A DNA stretch of 64,000 nucleotides from Bacteroidia bacterium. Lineage in GTDB: Bacteria; Bacteroidota; Bacteroidia; Cytophagales; Cyclobacteriaceae. The stretch covers positions 1 to 64,000 of the forward strand of contig JAUILA010000019.1 in NCBI GenBank assembly GCA_030432655.1, in the 5' to 3' direction. The notes under the pieces were generated by a model. That model was not told where the DNA came from, made no database searches, and saw only the letters and a program-made list of their open reading frames with translations. Of this stretch, positions 62,424 through 64,000 are shown one piece after another. The first letter of the stretch is position 1; each line of letters starts with the position of its first letter. Both the position numbers and the translations under genes were made by a program.

Positions 62424-63199
62424 ACCAACCATTAGCATATATACACCCTCAGGCCAAGATTGCACGGAATGTTGTAATCGAACCTTTCTCTACCATTCAC
62501 AAGAATGTGGAGATCGATGAGGGTACCTGGATCGGCCCAAATGTTACCATTTTCGAAGGTGCCAGAATCGGTAAAAATGTGAAAATCTACCCTGGTGCAT
62601 CCATTTCATCGGTGCCCCAGGACCTGAAATACCAGGGAGAGGATACCGAAACCTACATTGGAGACAATACGGTGATCCGTGAGTTTGTTACTATCAGTCG
62701 CGGAACCAATGACAAATGGAAGACAGTTATTGGAAAAAACTGCCTCCTGATGGCATATGTCCACATCGCTCATGACTGTTTGGTTGGCAATAACTGTATC
62801 CTGGCCAATGCGGTGCAGATGGCCGGCCATGTTACCGTGGAAGACCATGCCATTATCGGCGGGTCAAGCGCGCTGCATCAGTTTGTTAAAATTGGTGCGC
62901 ATGTGATGATATCAGGAGGTTCACTCGTTCGTAAAGATGTGCCGCCATATACGAAAGCGGCCCGTGAACCACTTACCTACTGCGGTATTAATTCGATCGG
63001 CCTCAGAAGACGTGGTTTTGACTCGGACAAAATCAGTGAAATTCAGGAAATCTATCGATACCTGTTCATGAAAGGCCTGAACAATTCAAAAGCACTGGAT
63101 CTTATCGAAGTGGAACTGCCCCCCTCCAAGGAGCGGGATGAAATTATTAATTTCATCCGTAACTCTGACCGCGGCGTGATGAAAGGGTATTCCTATTAA
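62420..63199 (+). CDS. lpxA: UDP-N-acetylglucosamine acyltransferase LpxA
   Basis: First step of lipid A: transfers 3-hydroxyacyl to UDP-GlcNAc. The 259 residues begin with hexapeptide repeats (IHPQAKIARNVVIEPFSTIH) and carry the catalytic His in MAYVHIAHDCLVGNNC (about residue 123), and the C-terminal helices with GINSIGLRRRGFDSDKI. Length is standard (262 in E. coli). It follows lpxC-fabZ with ATGA overlap and precedes the ABC ATPase by 5 bp. Confidence 0.97.
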   Translation: MNQPLAYIHPQAKIARNVVIEPFSTIHKNVEIDEGTWIGPNVTIFEGARIGKNVKIYPGASISSVPQDLKYQGEDTETYIGDNTVIREFVTISRGTNDKWKTVIGKNCLLMAYVHIAHDCLVGNNCILANAVQMAGHVTVEDHAIIGGSSALHQFVKIGAHVMISGGSLVRKDVPPYTKAAREPLTYCGINSIGLRRRGFDSDKISEIQEIYRYLFMKGLNNSKALDLIEVELPPSKERDEIINFIRNSDRGVMKGYSY

Positions 63200-63204
63200 T
63201 TGAT

Positions 63205-63822
63205 ATGAATATCCACCTGAGAAATGTGGGTAAGAAATTCAGCCATGAATGGCTGTTCAGAAATATTGATATTTCCTTTTCTTCAGGATCCCGGTATGCA
63301 CTGACCGGCCCGAACGGCAGCGGGAAATCAACCCTGATCCAGCTGATTGCCGGAAACCAGCTCTGCTCCGAAGGAACGATTGAATATTATTCGGGGGAAG
63401 CAGCTGTTCCTGCAGAGGAAATTTTCAGACATACCGTAATTTCAGCACCTTATCTGGAGTTGATCGAGGAGTTCAGTCTGACGGAAGCCATTGATTTTCA
63501 TTTTCGCTTTAAGGAAATCCGTAAGGGATTTGAACCCGTGGATCTGATCAACATAGGCATGTTTGGCGGTTCGGAGAATAAATATATCCGTAATTTCTCC
63601 TCAGGAATGAAGCAACGGCTGAAGCTTCTCCTCGCCTTTTATTCAAGGGCCGACATATTGTTGCTTGATGAGCCTACAACCAACCTGGATGAACAGGGAG
63701 TAAAATGGTATACCGAACACGTAACCAGGCTGAAAGAACCCCTGATAATTGTGGCATCCAACCAGCCTCATGAATATAATTTTTGTGACGATGTGTTTTC
63801 CCTGTCGAACCTGAAAGACTGA
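63205..63822 (+). CDS. ABC transporter ATP-binding protein
   Basis: The 205-residue ATPase has Walker A LTGPNGSGKSTLIQL, signature NFSSGMKQRLKLLL, Walker B ILLLDEPTTNLDEQG and the switch region IVASNQPHEYNF (an Asn-Gln-Pro-His rather than THD). No permease gene is visible in the window after it. It lies 5 bp after lpxA, so it may serve lipid or envelope export, but the cargo is unknown. An AT-rich hairpin lies at its stop codon. Confidence 0.9.
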   Translation: MNIHLRNVGKKFSHEWLFRNIDISFSSGSRYALTGPNGSGKSTLIQLIAGNQLCSEGTIEYYSGEAAVPAEEIFRHTVISAPYLELIEEFSLTEAIDFHFRFKEIRKGFEPVDLINIGMFGGSENKYIRNFSSGMKQRLKLLLAFYSRADILLLDEPTTNLDEQGVKWYTEHVTRLKEPLIIVASNQPHEYNFCDDVFSLSNLKD

Positions 63823-63838
63823 AAAAACCTTGTTTTTT
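63822..63838 (+). terminator. Weak AT-rich hairpin at the end of the lpx-ABC transcript
   Basis: AAAAAAC and GTTTTTT pair around a three-base loop (63822-63838), directly at the stop codon of the ABC gene. The stem has only one G-C pair, so this is a weak terminator candidate. Confidence 0.35.
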
Positions 63839-63944
63839 GGTACATATGAGAAGAAAAATAGTTTTTATACCCTTATTCGTGCATGAATAAATGCATTTTT
63901 ACATATCTTTCAATTTGTGAATTGCCCTAAAAATTTTTAGATAC

Positions 63945-64000
63945 ATGAAAAAGCTGAATTACCTATTTACTCTTGGCGTGTTGTTTTCATTTTTTGCAAT
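63945..64000 (+). CDS. Start of an exported protein, cut by window edge
   Basis: ATG at 63945 begins MKKLNYLFTLGVLFSFFA, a typical signal peptide (Lys-rich start and hydrophobic core) running to the end of the window. Only 18 residues are visible, so the product cannot be named. It lies 122 bp after the ABC gene; the gap is AT-rich and probably holds its promoter. Confidence 0.6.
   Translation, partial: MKKLNYLFTLGVLFSFFA

Overview
The window is chromosomal DNA of a gliding-type Bacteroidota, most like the Cytophagales. The markers are gldA-gldF-gldG, the type IX secretion regulator PorX, a large secreted protein with a CHU_C/T9SS type B sorting end, an LpxC-FabZ fusion, DUF4290, and -33/-7 promoters of the form TTG-N20-TAnnTTTG. 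Genes are densely packed, often with 1-25 nt overlaps. I see no rRNA, tRNA, insertion sequence, prophage or CRISPR array, and no gene-free stretch above about 230 bp. Both ends cut a gene: biotin synthase on the left, an exported protein on the right.

Layout. 0-7 kb: bioB (partial), sppA, folK, fabD and a 973-residue secreted fibronectin-like protein. 7-17 kb: two unknown proteins, a glycerol-3-phosphate acyltransferase-like protein overlapping gpsA, then HIT, greA, a membrane pentapeptide-repeat protein, a 2-hydroxyacid dehydrogenase, mgtE, rsmA, pdxA and a TerB-like protein. 17-23 kb: the lipid/translation run DUF177-rpmF-plsX-fabH-efp-accB-accC. 23-29 kb: uvrD/pcrA-DUF4290-murA, then mscS, cupin and a DUF481 porin-like protein. 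29-33 kb: a sugar isomerase-like and a Gfo/Idh oxidoreductase, both with Tat-type leaders, and an FGE-sulfatase-fold protein. 33-39 kb: dnaN and gldA-gldF-gldG-DUF4340. 39-47 kb: a thioredoxin-like lipid/periplasmic protein, a polyprenyl synthase, mscS-corA, and a third MscS paired with a 997-residue P-loop ATPase. 47-52 kb: aspartoacylase-like, RimK and retropepsin-like proteins, DUF2911, flavin reductase and fumarylacetoacetase. 52-64 kb: valS, porX-tsaE-ald-like, HD hydrolase, lpxD, lpxC-fabZ, lpxA, an ABC ATPase and the start of an exported protein.

How the genes fit together. Envelope building dominates: fatty-acid initiation (accB, accC, fabD, fabH, plsX, fabZ), phosphatidic acid entry (gpsA plus acyltransferase), lipid A (lpxD, lpxC-fabZ, lpxA), peptidoglycan (murA), surface motility and secretion (gld, porX, T9SS cargo) and osmotic safety (three MscS-type channels, CorA, MgtE).

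The points I find most worth a second look are: MurA with Asp in place of the catalytic Cys; the MscS + giant ATPase pair; the retropepsin-RimK-aspartoacylase cassette; an alanine dehydrogenase-like protein without the usual catalytic His in the porX operon; an FGE-like protein with one of two catalytic Cys replaced; and ribosomal protein L32 that has lost its zinc ribbon cysteines. All assignments were made by reading the translated sequences; none was checked by database search.
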